Shown: positions 5,160 to 5,655 of the stretch, in pieces
Position numbering within the stretch: the stretch's first letter is position 1
How the letters are laid out: the number at the start of each line of letters is the position of its first letter
Source of the DNA: Pseudomonadota bacterium
GTDB taxonomy: Bacteria; Pseudomonadota; Alphaproteobacteria; Acetobacterales; Acetobacteraceae
Length of the DNA: 5,655 nt
Direction of reading: 5' to 3'
Assembly (NCBI GenBank): GCA_023390705.1
Contig: JAEWCI010000056.1
Location: forward strand, 1 to 5,655
Made by a program: the position numbers and the translations under genes
Notes under the pieces: model-generated
Database searches by the model: none
Seen by the model: only the letters and a program-made list of their open reading frames with translations
Told to the model about the DNA's origin: nothing

Positions 5160-5655
5160 GTGCACGGCATGATGTCACCCGACCCGGGCGGCAAGGATGC
5201 CCGCGCATTGACCGGTGCCTGGCCGAGCCTTGCGCCGGTGCGGCCGGCCCAGCGTGTGGCTGCCGCTGCGGCGGCGCTGCCGCCGCTGTCGCATCCGGTG
5301 CTGGCGACCCTGTTCGGCCTGGCGGACAGCCTGGCGGTGCTTGCCCCGGCAGCCCTGCTGCAGGCCTTGTTGATGCCGGAAGGAGCGCTGCCGCCGGGCG
5401 TCGTGGTGCTAGTGTTGTTCGTGACGATCGGCATTACCGCCCTGGGTGGCGGTTACGGCCATTGCACGATGTTCGGCGGCCGCCGGTGCCTGCTGGTGCC
5501 AGCGGGCGCGCTGGGTGCGTCCCTGGCCCTGATGCTGCTGGCCAGCCTTGCGCTGCGGGCGGGGCATATCCTGCCGGCGGGACTGCTGCTGCTGTGGCTC
5601 GGGCTCGGCCTGCCGCTCCTGCTGGCCGGCAGGCTGGGCGCCAGCAGGCTGGTCC
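5160..5655 (+). CDS. Hydrophobic membrane protein, probable N-terminus of polyprenyl-phosphate sugar phosphotransferase (partial)
   Basis: An open frame runs off the right edge, 165 codons from GTG 5160. After a hydrophilic, Pro/Ala-rich head (1-45) come four hydrophobic segments, about 46-71 (LSHPVLATLFGLADSLAVL...), 79-98, 110-133 and 137-156, then a basic AGRLGASRLV. This order, with an Asp in helix 1, a Tyr-containing loop after helix 2 and an Arg after helix 4, is what WcaJ/undecaprenyl-phosphate glucose phosphotransferases show before their cytoplasmic sugar-transferase domain, and the GtrA-like gene just upstream fits that. The catalytic domain is outside the window, so any polytopic protein (a polysaccharide polymerase or flippase, for example) remains possible. 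The start is uncertain: the frame has a stop at 5136; GTG 5160 has only a weak GGGA nine bases upstream, and ATG 5169 or 5172 are alternatives without a clear ribosome site. Coding is supported by the sustained helix pattern and G/C third positions. Confidence 0.6.
   Translation, partial: MHGMMSPDPGGKDARALTGAWPSLAPVRPAQRVAAAAAALPPLSHPVLATLFGLADSLAVLAPAALLQALLMPEGALPPGVVVLVLFVTIGITALGGGYGHCTMFGGRRCLLVPAGALGASLALMLLASLALRAGHILPAGLLLLWLGLGLPLLLAGRLGASRLV

Noticed and set aside
4465..5160. Plus-strand 231-codon frame overlapping the gtrA-like gene
   Set aside because: It is a shifted-frame shadow: Arg/Pro/Gly-rich with no membrane helices or motifs. Its last 22 codons coincide with the small frame discussed separately.
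5006..5434. Minus-strand 142-codon frame
   Set aside because: It overlaps the end of the gtrA-like gene and the start of the next plus-strand gene. Its product is Ser/Ala/Gly/Arg-rich with no domain, while the plus-strand frame has a clear transmembrane pattern.

Overview
The window is GC-rich, with strong G/C preference at third codon positions. It looks like a chromosomal segment of a high-GC alphaproteobacterium; the Acetobacteraceae (Roseomonas-like) are a reasonable guess. That placement rests on composition and gene style only: tandem extracytoplasmic solute-binding proteins with RR-type signal peptides. No rRNA, tRNA, CRISPR array, transposase or phage gene was seen.

Left three quarters (1-4356, minus strand): three consecutive paralogous genes encode family 5 (SBP_bac_5, DppA/OppA-type) ABC-transporter substrate-binding proteins. 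In transcription order they are SBP3 (4356 to 2764), SBP2 (2727 to 1132) and SBP1 (1128 down past base 1, 3' end missing). Gaps are 36 and 3 bases, so they very probably form one operon. All three carry an RRx(L/V)L signal peptide and are collinear along their length, so they look like products of tandem duplication. No permease or ATPase gene is visible; such genes could lie beyond the left edge or elsewhere in the genome.

Middle (4357-4588): a 232-base divergent intergenic region separates the SBP operon from rightward genes. It holds an exact 2 x 13 bp tandem repeat, an operator-like inverted repeat, and two hairpin-capable segments in the SBP leader. No clear sigma-70 promoter could be read.

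Right (4589-5655, plus strand): a complete GtrA-family four-helix membrane protein is followed by the N-terminal part of a second, very hydrophobic membrane protein. The latter resembles the membrane domain of polyprenyl-phosphate sugar phosphotransferases (WcaJ-like), but the diagnostic catalytic domain is beyond the window. Together they suggest the start of a surface-polysaccharide locus, in which a GtrA-like protein would help move lipid-linked sugars across the inner membrane and the second protein would start glycan assembly on undecaprenyl phosphate. This pathway reading is inference. Nothing in the window links the peptide-type binding proteins functionally to the polysaccharide genes; they are simply divergent neighbours.

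I found no convincing novel system. The most notable items are the triplicated binding-protein operon with conserved gene junctions, divergence between the copies in a ligand-side segment, and the repeat structure in the divergent intergenic region.
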